Source of the DNA: Callaeas wilsoni
Lineage: Eukaryota > Chordata > Aves > Passeriformes > Callaeidae
Direction of reading: 5' to 3'
DNA: 64,000 nucleotides
NCBI GenBank assembly: GCA_013398955.1
Contig: VWPU01009676.1
Coordinates: 62,001 to 126,000, forward strand
Shown: in pieces, positions 12,501 through 24,500 of the stretch
Layout of the letters: each line of letters opens with the position of its first letter
Position numbering within the stretch: the first letter of the stretch is position 1
Program-made: the position numbers and the translations under genes
Notes under the pieces: model-generated
Database searches by the model: none
Seen by the model: only the letters and a program-made list of their open reading frames with translations
What the model was told of the DNA's origin: nothing

Positions 12501-15500
12501 ACTGAATTGAGCAACCAAGACCTGTCTAGTTAATTACATAATAAAGAGGCTCCGGTTTATCCACCTGGCCTCTGCTAGGAATATCCTAGTTACTACTGAC
12601 TGTATTTGCTAGCCAAATGCTGTTCAGCTTTCTTTTCTCTCTTTAGAATTATGGAACCCAGCTGCTATGTGAGGACAAGTCTCCATCCTCCCCTCCTGCA
12701 ACTTCAGGTAGTCTTGCCTGTGTTATGTTAAAAGGTTGAATTACCTTCAGCTGTCCTTCAAGGTGAATGTTAATTTTTTGTTGAAATGGTTGCTGGACTG
12801 TGAAAAACCTTTCTCAGAAAGGATGTCATGTTTTTCAGCGGATGCTTAACAGATACGATGCCACACTGTCACACAAGGTAGCGTTCTGACTAAGTAGCTT
12901 CACTGAACTCACTGCCAGTGGAGAACTTCAAAATAACTTGTGATAAAATCCAAATTGAGTGCTGACATATCTTAAAAGCTATTCCACCTAAATGTCATGG
13001 AAAGAAACTGTAAATACAGCTTCATTCATGTTAGTCTGGAATTCAGCGTATTTGGGTTTTTCAAATAACTTCATATTGTCTTTTCCTTAGTCTTTTAAAG
13101 TCTTTATTGTGCTGTTCCTGCTTTGTGTAATTCTGCATTGTTTTACCTTCACTTTGGTGCTGGATATAAGTGGCTGCTTGCCACTTATTGTTATTTACTC
13201 CTTGCTCTTCTGTCTTTTCGGTAGCGACGTTAACCATTGCAATACTGAATAATATGCATATGTTGGTGCTACAGTCACAGGAGATGAGCTGGAAAGAACT
13301 TCTGATTTAGCACTTGGATATTGCAAAAACAATGTGACAGAGCATCTCAATGCACAATGGCATACATAGACAGTAGAGACAAAAAATAGCTATTTCCTAA
13401 CCAGGTTCAACTGTCCTTCTTTCCTTTGCAGTGCATTCCCTAAAACCAGCTGATGTGAAAATTGTAGCAGCCCTTGGGGATTCTTTGACGGTAAGAGGAT
13501 GGTGTTTTTACTGTTCTCTTGGTAAAACTACAAACATGTGCCTGCTCCAGTGGAGGGGAAATAGCTATTGTACCCAGAAGCAAAGATCTGTTCATTCATG
13601 GATGATAATAGATCTAGCAGCTAGATTAAGCAGGAAGGTGTCAGTCTTCCAGCACTCCGTTCCCCCCACGCACGTATTCACATGCTTTTGAACTCGGGCA
13701 AAAACACATGCAAATCTTTTAAAGAGGTGCATAAGTAGTTTGCTGAATTGAAGGCAGAAGAGATCAGATGCTGCTGAAACGAATGGGATGTAGCACAAGG
13801 CTTAGGTTACTGTGCTTTTCAAAGTTTTTTTCTGAATAGGAATGGACTGATGAGCCTGTTAGTCAGCCTTGGTTCTTTCAGGAACAGAATGCAATTAAGT
13901 GGTGTTGGATAATAGCATTTTAATCATTTTAGCATTAATGAGATAAGGAAGTATGGGGTGAGAGCCCTCTGACTTGATGCATTTTAGAATATGTTCAGTC
14001 ATTTTATTGTGCCTGTTTTAACTCTTAACTGATTTCTTGATCATGATATAGTTCTTGCTGCTAATGACTATCTTTGGTAGCCAAGAAGGACTACATCTCC
14101 AAATCTAGACGTCCTATATTCCAGTTATGCCTTTCTGCCTAATGTTTTCATAGTGGTCAAAGACTGAAATTCTACAGCCGGGTCAAAGGAAACACTGGAC
14201 AGAAAGATGTAATTGGAACATAGGTTTCTCTGAATCTGAACCTTAACAACAAACACATTGTGTATACAAACCATGAACCCTTTACAGCTCTCTGGCAGAC
14301 ATGTTGCTACAACTCTTGCACACAGGAGGCTACTGAAATAAGCAGAAGCATTTTGATGTAAACCTGCAGTATTAACAAATGAAAGATATTCTATATATCC
14401 TTGTGATTGTTGGACTGAAATATCTAGGGCTCTGCAGGTGTTTCTGCTTCTAAGAACAGTCTGTTAGGAACTGGGAATAAAATCTGCTTTCATAGACCAT
14501 GCAGTGGTGTATTGCTGTCTCAAGAGCTGTACTTGGCCTGTGCATAGGTATTCTGAGCACCAATCTTCTGTTATTTCAATAAAGTTCATACATAGAAGAA
14601 AATGTAGTATTGTGGTTTAATCTAAGGTAGCAGCAAATAGGCTGCCTGGTCTTGTACTGTACTGAAGTACTAACCTGCACCTAGACTTAGAATTAAACTG
14701 TACAATCACAGCTGGCAGGAACGCTTCTTCTGAATTCTAGAGGTGTTTTAGGGCAGTTGCTAGCTTGCCTCTTTCTTGAGGGTAAGTGTAGAGAGTGCTT
14801 CCTTCTTGCTCCAGTTCTGCTATAAGCCTTTCCATTTAGCACAATGGTGTTCAAACTGGTATGTATGTGTTACGGTGCTTCTTTCTGATACATGTTTATT
14901 TTCTCTGCTGATCACATAGAGTTTCATATCATTAGCCAGAAAGTTTTGTGTTCAATTGAGATGTGTTCATCACTGTTGAGTAATGCAATCATAAAAGAGT
15001 TATTTAGCTCATCTAGACCCATGTCTTAGTTCCACAGCTCCATCATACATTTTGTGTGTCATATATATAATATGATAGTTGTAAATAATTATGAAAGATA
15101 TTGTTGCATTCTTCAGGAGAAAGGTTTGGGAAAAGCCAGATGCCTTTTAAAGCTTTGGAAGACATCCACTCAATTAAAAAGTAAACAAAACAACTACGTA
15201 ATTCTATTTAAATTAGTAAATTATATTTGTTTATGTATTTGTATTACAAGTTACTATTGCATTAGTAATTGTGCTTTAATTTCATTTGGTTAATGAAAAA
15301 TAATGTCCAGGCTGGTTCAGGAATTGCCTCAGATACCCTCCAGGATATGACCACTGAATACCGGGGACTGTCTTGGAGGTAAGTCTTCAGCCAAGATGAT
15401 GAAGAGATGTGTTTTGGATCTTTCAGCTGTCAGAAAGTTGAAAAATAGGTTACTTCTCAGGCTAGCATTTCTTGAAGGTGTATCAAGATATCCAGGATTT

Positions 15501-18500
15501 GTCATAAGGGTAGCTTGACAGAAAGCATTTTCAGGAGTGGATTTTAAGCAAGCTTTTTGATCTCTCTCATGCTTTTTCATATATTGGGATGTCAGGTTGG
15601 AAATCTACAAAACTGGAGAAGAATCATTGGAACAAACAAGTCAGAATTCATTGGTTTTGGGACTTCTCCAAGTTTTCTGTTTCTGAACTTTTTGTACTGT
15701 CATGGAAAATAGTGTGTTTGGCCAGAGAACTTTTGCCACATATAGCAACACACAGTCATAAAAGACTAAACTGTTTTGCTGTTAGGGTGTAGCTCTGTTG
15801 ATATTGACTGAAGCAGTTCTGCGCTGTACTAATACCTCTGTGTAAGCTGAAGTGTGGCCTCAGTATGTCCTGTCAACACAAAAGCTGGAGAAATATATCC
15901 CTGTGCAGAAAGCAGGCAGAGAGCGTGAGGAGCCACTGTGGAAGGTCCCTTGTCACTCAAGGGCTGTCTGTGTTTGGTGTTGCCTTAGAGGGGCAACACC
16001 AAACTGAGGTTTCATGAGGCTTCATGAAGGCTTCATGAAGGCTTCATGAGGCTGGAATGGGCCTCAAAGTTGACCTTCTAATCTGCAGTACTTAAGGCTT
16101 GATCATTTGAGTATGAAGATAAGTCAGGCATTTTTCTGCCACTTGATAAATGATTGACTATACCACTGTACATCTGCAAGAGCACTAAATCTTTCTGACA
16201 AGCATCTTCACCACTGAAACCTCATCTGTTCTCCCCAGCAGCACTTCCACTTCTGTCCTCTCCATGGATTCTGATAGAATGATAGTTACCAAATTAATAG
16301 GCCTTTGCTTTTCCCCATGATGCGTGGCAGGTTTTCACTGTTTATTATCTGCATCCAGATAAGACATGAGTGACTGAGACTTTTCTTTCTCATTTTAGTA
16401 TTGGAGGAGATCAGTCGTTGGAGAACGTGACAACTCTACCTAGTAAGTAAATGCTTTGCTGGATATAAATGGCGAGATTGAGGAGATGAAAAGGACTCAT
16501 TTCTGATAGATTTATAGAGAGCTTTTAAGTATCTCAAAGCTGGTTTGTTGTAATTAACAAGGACAAGAAACAGTATCTTATGATTAAAAAATGAAATGTT
16601 GCCTTCATCAGTGAAGCTGAGAACCAGATAGAAGTTCCCTTACTTTCTTTTCTCTCTCCCTTTTCAACTCTTTGGTGAGTATTATTTGAATTTCTAAATA
16701 ACCTTGCTATGTCCATGCTCATGATGTACTTAACATTTGCTTTTAATAAATATTCCATCGCAATTTTTTCCAAAAGAAATATTTGCATAGAGTAGGCCTC
16801 TTCGGTAAATAAAGCTGCCTACTCATACATGTAACCTGAAAGTAATAATTTTAGCTTTCTCTTCACTGAAACCTGCAACTTTTCATAGCTCAGTCTATTG
16901 TTAATGTAAAGCCACTTGAGTTTCAGCTTGGATCAGCTGTAATAATAAACTTCCATTCAAAAAGGGCCAGTAAACTGGTTTTTTGTGTGTTGGCCATTAT
17001 TTTAAGCAGAACATAACAGGAATATAATTAGAATAAGCAATTAATTGATTCATTGAGTCCCATAACATTTGATAAAGCCCTCATTAAAATGTGGTTAAAC
17101 TCGGTCTTTGAGATTGAAGTAGATTTTATAGTTTGCAATGTGGCCATGTTCACTCTCATCTGTAAGTTACTCTGTCAACTTCCTTTTGGAAACTACTATG
17201 GAGGACATGGTGGGACTTCATCAGAACCATGCATCTGAGGCTTCATTCTTCACATTTGTCAGTAGTATGAGATTTTGCACAGCAGTGAAGCAGATCCGGA
17301 CCCTTTAGCTGAAAACCAGCTCCTGCTGGGCTGAAGGACCCTTGGCACTCACTTAACTAAGTCAACATCGTATGACAGAGAATTTTGTTTTAGTCTTTAA
17401 CGACTACAACGTGAGAGAGGACTGCACACAGTCGTCCTCAATTTTGCTCATCTTACCTGCTGGTGCCAGTGCAGGGCACGGCAAGCGCGCTGCTGTCTGA
17501 GTCACTGCCAGCTGGTGGCCCCTCTCCCCACTGCCTGGTGAACGCATCTAGTTGACCGGCAGCAGCAGCAGCTCTGCTGTCAGACAGCAAAACTGTGTCA
17601 GTGCTGGTGTGTTTTAGTCCCTGTAGGCAGGGAGCAGCTGGAGCCTTTTTGCCTTCATTGCCACCTTTGTTTTTCAGACATCTTTCGAGGGTTCAATGTT
17701 ACGATCATGGGCTACTCAACTGGTACCGGGAGTGAGAATGATTCCAATGCATTCCTTAACCAGGCAGTTCCTGGAGCACAGGCTGAGTACGTAGCTTTTT
17801 GTTTTACATTTGTAGGTGATGGATGCTTCATCTAATTGCCTTTCAACTATCTCATGTGCTGTCACAACTTGCTCTGAAGAGCAAGCAAAACCAGTCGAGT
17901 TAGAGTGGAAATTGGCTCAGAACATGTTAAATGTATGGGTTTATTTCATAGCTGAACTTTCAAATGAAACTAACAGTCCTGGTTATGAAATCCACAAACA
18001 AGAAACTGGCAGAAACAGTTTGGAGGTTTCTACTCTTCCTGTTCAACATCTATTCATTTATCTATTTATCAGTCAATAAATCTCTGAGAATGTGAATGTT
18101 TTTAGAAATTGAACACGTAATGAATTGATAAAGAGAAACTAAGAGTAAAACAGAATGAAATCTTACATAATTCCGGCCTCAGGTTTCTGGATAAACAAGC
18201 AGGAGAGGACAAGAGAGAGGCAGGGAAAAAACATTCTGAAATCTTAAGAGGATTACTGATGGTCATACATGGGTTCTGGTGCATTGCAGACCTGGTGCAG
18301 TTGCAGCCAATTCTGCCAATATAATAGGGATTGTAATGTCTTGCAGTCATCTGAGTTTGGCTCTTTGCTTTTAGTCACACCTGGGAAGCTGCATGAGTTG
18401 AGCTTTGCTATGTTGCTTACCCTAGAAATCCCTAGATACTTATTCAAAGTCAGTGCTGTTTAATTAACGAAACAGATGGCTGCTTGAATTCAGTCATAGT

Positions 18501-21500
18501 TTGGGCACAGAATCTGGCAGACCATGCCTGGATTTGACATTGTGAATTGCTATTACCCAGACCTTAATTTGTTTGTTTAAAGAAAAATTCATCTTGCTTC
18601 CCAAAGGAGTCTTGTAAGTGAAGTTCAGAAGCCAAGAAAGGTGTTTGCTGTATCTAAGCAAAGATTATTAGGATTTATCAGGTTTTTTTATTGCTCTCCT
18701 GTAGGCCTTGAGTAACTTCTGACTCATTCTGGTAATCTCAGTAAATACTTGGATTTCCTGACAAAAATAGGGTGCTAGGTCCCCTGCTATATCCTACAGC
18801 CCCCACAGAACTGAGAGAAGGCATTTTTTTACCTGGAGATGACCGAATGTATCTGTGTATATCAGCATAACGTGCATCAGCCATTAATAAGAATTTATTA
18901 ACATACTGTATGCAGCATATATCCAGAATACCTCCAGCTTTTGCTTGTTGCATAAAAGAATGAGATAGGTGCCTGTCTTGTATTCTTTATCAGCTAAATC
19001 CTAAAAAAGGCTTTTTGGTTTGGTGGGAGGACTTGAAGCAGGATACACAACCTCTTAAGTCACCATTATGACTTCAGGCAGCTTGTATCAGCAGCAACCG
19101 AAGCATTGCTATTAAATAGCTATTTGTTAGCTGTTTGAAATGAGTTGATGGATGCTAATTTAATGAAAATTGCCTACTTCGTCTATACCAATTAGTTTTC
19201 TCTCTTCTCTGCAAGTGACTGGACTGGATAAACATGATGAAATCGAGCTATCTTTGTTTCGTAACCATGTTTTGTAAACATTCAGCAAGGAGACACAGAC
19301 AACAATCGTGCCAGATTTCTGCTCATCTTCTGTTGTTTCTCTGTCTCATAAGTCTTTGCAGAAAGCTGTGCAAAAGTAAAGTCCTGTAAAATACTATCCC
19401 TGAGCTCTGAGATACTTCTTTTGGGGTTCTGTTCTATGTTTTGGCTATTGATATACCTGAGAAGATGAATTTATCCTAGTCGAGTACTGAAATACACTGC
19501 AACATACGGAAATGTTTCTCCTGCTTTAGGTATTTGACCCTGGAATGATGATGCAATCCACCTTTTATTCTTCATCAGCCAAAACCATCCAATTTCCAGT
19601 GATTCACAGGGCAAAAAAAGTCTACCAGCTAATGCTGGTATTTAAGAATTGTTACCCTGCCTGTCTTGCTTTATGGTGCTAATCTGGAAAGTGCTTTCCA
19701 GAGGTGCTGGGACATTTCTGAAATCAGAGAATTTTGCAGCCTTACCAGCTTATGGAAACCAGGTATTAGGGTTTCTTAAAATGAAATCCATGGCTGCTTT
19801 GAACAGCTCTTTATTGAACTAGATAAAAACATAGTAATGCAGGCCTCATTCAGCAAAATGTTCCTAAGCCTGTCTGCATTCATTGCCAAAGTGCTTGAGT
19901 ACATGATAGAGTTAAGGATAGATCTGAATAATGTTGCTGAAGCAGAGCCTGGCTGAGATCTCTGATTTCATGTGGGGGGAAAAAAAGAAGGTTGAGAATT
20001 TAAGAGTGAGAGGAGAAAACAGGTGAAAGGAACTATGAATATATGTATTTCCCTTTAGCAAACTGTTTCCATTGGTCAAGATCTAAATTTGGTTGAAATG
20101 GCAGTTCAAGGATGGATGATTGCTGGCACTGCTTCATTCAAGATGTTATTGGATCTTGCTGACGGCATTGGCTCAGGATGCATCAGCACCTCGCTGACTG
20201 CATGAGAAATCAAATATGTTGTGGACTGTCAAGATCAATAAGTGGTGTTTTCCTCTGTGTCAATATTGAAGCCAATGCTCCAGCTTAGGGGTTTCCACAG
20301 TAAGCTTAGAAGGAAATTATGACGACTTGTGGCTTGTGATAGGTTTGGGATATAAATAAGTAGGTTATGACATTGGACAAGGGTAATAGTGATAAGAACT
20401 ACTACATGCATGCAGTGTCTGTGTCACAAGTAGATGTATGACAGGGCTCATTGCTCAGCAGATGCTCCCATGCCAGTGTTAGATCAGTATTCAACTGGAC
20501 AAGGGTGGTGAGAGACCTCTCTTTTTCCTACAGTAGACAAGGCATTGCAAAGGAGAACTAAACGCTAGTTGCCATACAAAACAAGTGTTATGCTTACTAA
20601 TGTCAGCTGATGTGCTCCCAAAAATGATAGACAGCCAATGTCTTTAACAAGAGCCTGGAGAGAGATGCAGCTCATTCCATACCACAGACCCGCCTGGAAG
20701 GTCAACACTTTCTGACTCTCTTCTCTCTTCTCTCTTCTCTCTTCTCTCTTCTCTCTTCTCTCTTCTCTCATCAACCTATCAGGGCAGTCAAACAAAGCTG
20801 AAGCATTCAGCCTAGGTAACTCAAAACTCATTGCACTTTAGATATCTATCTATCTATCTATGTACAGAAAAAAGAGAGAGAGCATACTCACCTGGCTATT
20901 GGAAAACAGAAGGGCTGTCATCTTAATTTGTCTGAATGATCTTGAAGGTTTCTTGGATTTTTAATTACCCTGGAAAAGTGTGCACAGAGCTGACTCACAT
21001 AGTGCACAGTTATCTACTGAATCTGGGTGCAGGCTACAAAAATGAGGAGGGTTTGCACAGCGAGCTCTGAAACCTACATTTTTCAGGGGCAAGTTGCTCA
21101 AGAGGTCAGCTAAATATTGGGACTGGGGATTCCATTGTTTTAGTCTACAAGGAATAGGTTGATAGCAGCCTAGCTCTAAGTGGGCCCTCTGCTTACAACT
21201 GTTGCCATGTCTGGCTTTTCAGCTGTTTTAGTGCTAAGCACTGTAATAGGAGCTGAACTTATGGTTCCAGATTAATTACTGAACTTGAGTAAAATGTGTA
21301 TTCAAGTTTGACTTGACATTGATTTTATGACTAAGATGTGAACCTGTAATTTGATTACAGCAACGTGAATATCGTACTGTGTCCTCACTCAACCCTTCTG
21401 GTATCTGACAACTTGATTTAAGATGTCTGAAGTGTGGTAATGTTGATCCCTCAATACGAGTGTTTCTTTCACTCACTAGTTCTCCTTCTCTCCAGGCACT

Positions 21501-24500
21501 TGCCAGCCCAAGCAAGAAATCTTGTGAGACTTATGAAAACTGATCAGGTGAGTTGTCTGGGACTCCTTTAAACTTACAGCATGAATAGAAATAGGTGTTG
21601 CTTCACGCAACAGATCCACCTGCAATGACATCACGTGCATATTACAAAGTTAAAGAAATTCAGACTCATTATTTTCTTCTATATTGCACAGAGAATTGAC
21701 TTCAGTGCTGACTGGAAGCTCATAACAGTGCATATTGGAGCCAACGATGTGTGCAACTATTGCAAAGACCCTGTAAGTAGTGGAACTGGTCATCTGAAAC
21801 TGTGGTGTCAGTGTAGGAACACCTCAAGGGAAATCTTAAAGCCTTCACAGAGGTAACATGAGTTATATATGGGCTGCTGTATGTTTTGACAGGGGTTGTT
21901 GCTGACAGTACCCTGATGTAAAAAGCTACCAGCATCAGAGTAGGATGGTTTTGTTTTCTCTGGCTTACTCCGGGATAAGAACCACTGCTTTGGCTACTGT
22001 CTTTTGACCATAAGCAAAAAATGGAAGGGAAGAAATGCCTCCTTCCTCTGATGTGGTAACTGCTCTGCTGCTAGCTTGGCCTCATTAGACATCCAAGAAT
22101 GGTAGTGGTAGTTCAAAGTGGTGCAACCCTACAATTGTCATCACCCCATAACTCACAGTGTAGGGAGGTGCTAGGAAAAGGTGAGGTGTATATATGAGGG
22201 AAGTTGCTGCAGTGCTCGGTCTTATTTGAATGTTAGGCTTCTCTGGATTGTGGAGAAGCCTTCAGGGCTGCCATAAGGAGATCATGGGAGTTGAGTGGGC
22301 AGGTGGCAGGGAGAGGCCACCTTTCACTGCCAGATCTCACCCTCTTGCCTTTAATATGCTAACTTCTTACGAGCAATTTTAATTCTCCTGCAACCCCTTG
22401 TGCTTGAGAAATGTGGTGCTTCTGCAGGAGCCTTGCTAGGCATCTTTGCTGCTGCTGCCAAGTTTTATAGCCTTATTTATAGCTTGACCTTGACTAGCAA
22501 TGATTTCACATAATTTTATGAGAACTTATCAGCTGGCTGTGAGCATGCTTACGGCTGCTTGGTTTATGCTGTTCAGTATGCATTCAGATTGGGTTCTTTC
22601 CTGCATTTTTACATGAAGGGCCCAGTGGATTTGGGTTAAATATGCTGCTACTCAACAAGGTCTATTTTAAATCCAAAATTTCACCAAGCTTGCCTATGTT
22701 TTAGATTAATTGCTATGCTTAAAATCCCCAGTTTCTAGAAAGAAGCAAGAACATTCTACTGACCACAGTGTTGTAGGGCAGAAAAGGAAGTGAATTAATG
22801 TGATTCTCCAGCCTCCCAACCTAAATTCCTTGTGTCTCCATTTGACAGTAATCTCTTCTGTTTCTATCAGGATCACTACTCAGCTGGGAATTACATCAAA
22901 AGGATTCAAGAAACTCTTGATATTCTGCACAAGGAGGCAAGTACTGTGAAATTATCCCAGCATTCTAGCTCACACTGAGACATGACTGACTGATGCTAGC
23001 TCTTCTGTTTGTTGATTTTGTGGGATTTTTTTCCATTCTAGTACCAAACAGATGCTGTTGACTTCTACAAAAAACATTTTCTTTTGTCTTGTCTATCTGC
23101 AGTGGTGAGATGCAGTCTGAAATGACAGATAGTAACATTGAGCTATAGCGTGGGAAAAGAACCAAAAGCTGAGTTGGGGAAATTTGGTGGAGGGTTCGTT
23201 GCTTTTTTATTCTTTTTAATTTTTTTATCCTTCCAATGGTGGAGAGAGGGAAGGGGTGTCAAATGGTTGGGCTTTGGGGTAAAATAAATGCAGTGTGGGC
23301 TGTGTAACCAGTTTCTTCTAAGCTGAAGTCTGACTTACCTTTCAGGTTCCAAAAGCTCTAGTGAGTCTGGTTGATGTGGTGGACATCCTCCCTCTGAGAC
23401 AGTTGTTTGTGGACACTCCAGTTCAGTGCCCCACTTACCTGGCAGAGTAAGGCTTGTTTGACTTCCTTTTGTCCTGTTTGTGTTCTTATTCCATGCTTCT
23501 CTCATAATTTGAACTGATGTTTAAAGGTAGCAGTCCTGTGGACTTCCCATGCAGTGCTGACATCACCCTGCCTGATGGCATTTCCTTCTCTTGGCTTTGA
23601 CCTAAGTGTTTTCCATATCTACAGCTGTACATAGTGTACACCCCAAAGGCTAGGGTTAAAGTTACTGGCACAGGGGTCTTCAAGATGGAGTTGAAGTACA
23701 CAAACATTTAGATTTGCAGGCCTTTTTGCAGGAACATGATGTATTTGCAGAGTAGACAGGTTTCCCCTGTTTCAGAGACTTTAGTGCAATGGATAATTTG
23801 CATTCTTTGCTGACCTTTCAGACAGAGACAAATTCTCTGTCTTGGGAGTGCAAAAGGAATTGTTGATTGGAAGGGTATCAGCTCAGAGGTAAAGCAGGCA
23901 GTACATTTCAAAGGCTTGTTTTCTAGTTCCCTGGGGGGTCTGGTGTGCACCTCTGTCAGTCTGCAGGGCCTTTGGATATCAGGGTATAGTTAATGAAACA
24001 AACTACCCTCTGTGAAGTGTGTACTACTTTGATATATCTGGATGTGAAACCAAAATTACTTAGAGTAGTATCATTCATGTGAGGCAGAAAATAAGACCAA
24101 GGTTTGAAATGACAATAGCAAGGACAATAAGATGTTTTCACAAAAACACAATTGTACAGATTCCCTTATTACATCCATGTCATGAGGGCACTGGACAACA
24201 AAGAGTGGCATCTGTATTGCCAGATGTTTAAGTATGTCTATTCCTGTTTTCTCCTCTAACCTCCCCCACAGTTATCTGTGTAGCTGTGTTCTCACTGGAG
24301 AAGAAAACTCAGAAAATTTAACGATGGTGAGGGACGCCATCAAAGCTTACCAGGTATGACTATCAAGAGTGGTACAGTTACTTTATTTCCAGTAGAGGTG
24401 AGCTCTTGATTACCAAGCAACATATCATACCCATATTTTACCCAAACTATGAACTCAGCAGGAGCTCATTTGATGCTATCCAAACCTATCATGTGACCAA

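Larger units (their letters stand above)
534..12707 (+). other. PLB1: Lipase module A (PLB1 repeat 2), lacking its first two exons in this window
   Basis: Exons 1-12. It carries GYSTGTG (exon 2), GGNDLC with the aspartate codon at 4463-4465 (exon 4) and DCFH with the histidine codon at 10975-10977 (exon 9). In rat PLB the active repeat is repeat 2, with Ser404, Asp518 and His659 reported as the triad. The spacing in module B, about 112 residues from the GDSL serine to the GxND aspartate, agrees with Asp518 being this aspartate. The GDSL exon lies outside the window, so the serine cannot be checked here. All visible blocks are intact, so this is probably the main catalytic unit. Confidence 0.85.
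17787..21495 (+). other. PLB1 intron 16 (3.7 kb)
   Basis: The longest intron here. Apart from the two microsatellites near 20.7-20.9 kb I see no gene, RNA or recognisable transposon in it. Confidence 0.6.

Noticed and set aside
14579..14584. AATAAA in intron 13 as an early polyadenylation site
   Set aside because: A lone hexamer in AT-rich intron DNA is expected by chance and no other support was seen.
16010..16053. CRISPR-like array
   Set aside because: Units are 11 bp and directly joined without spacers, in a vertebrate intron.
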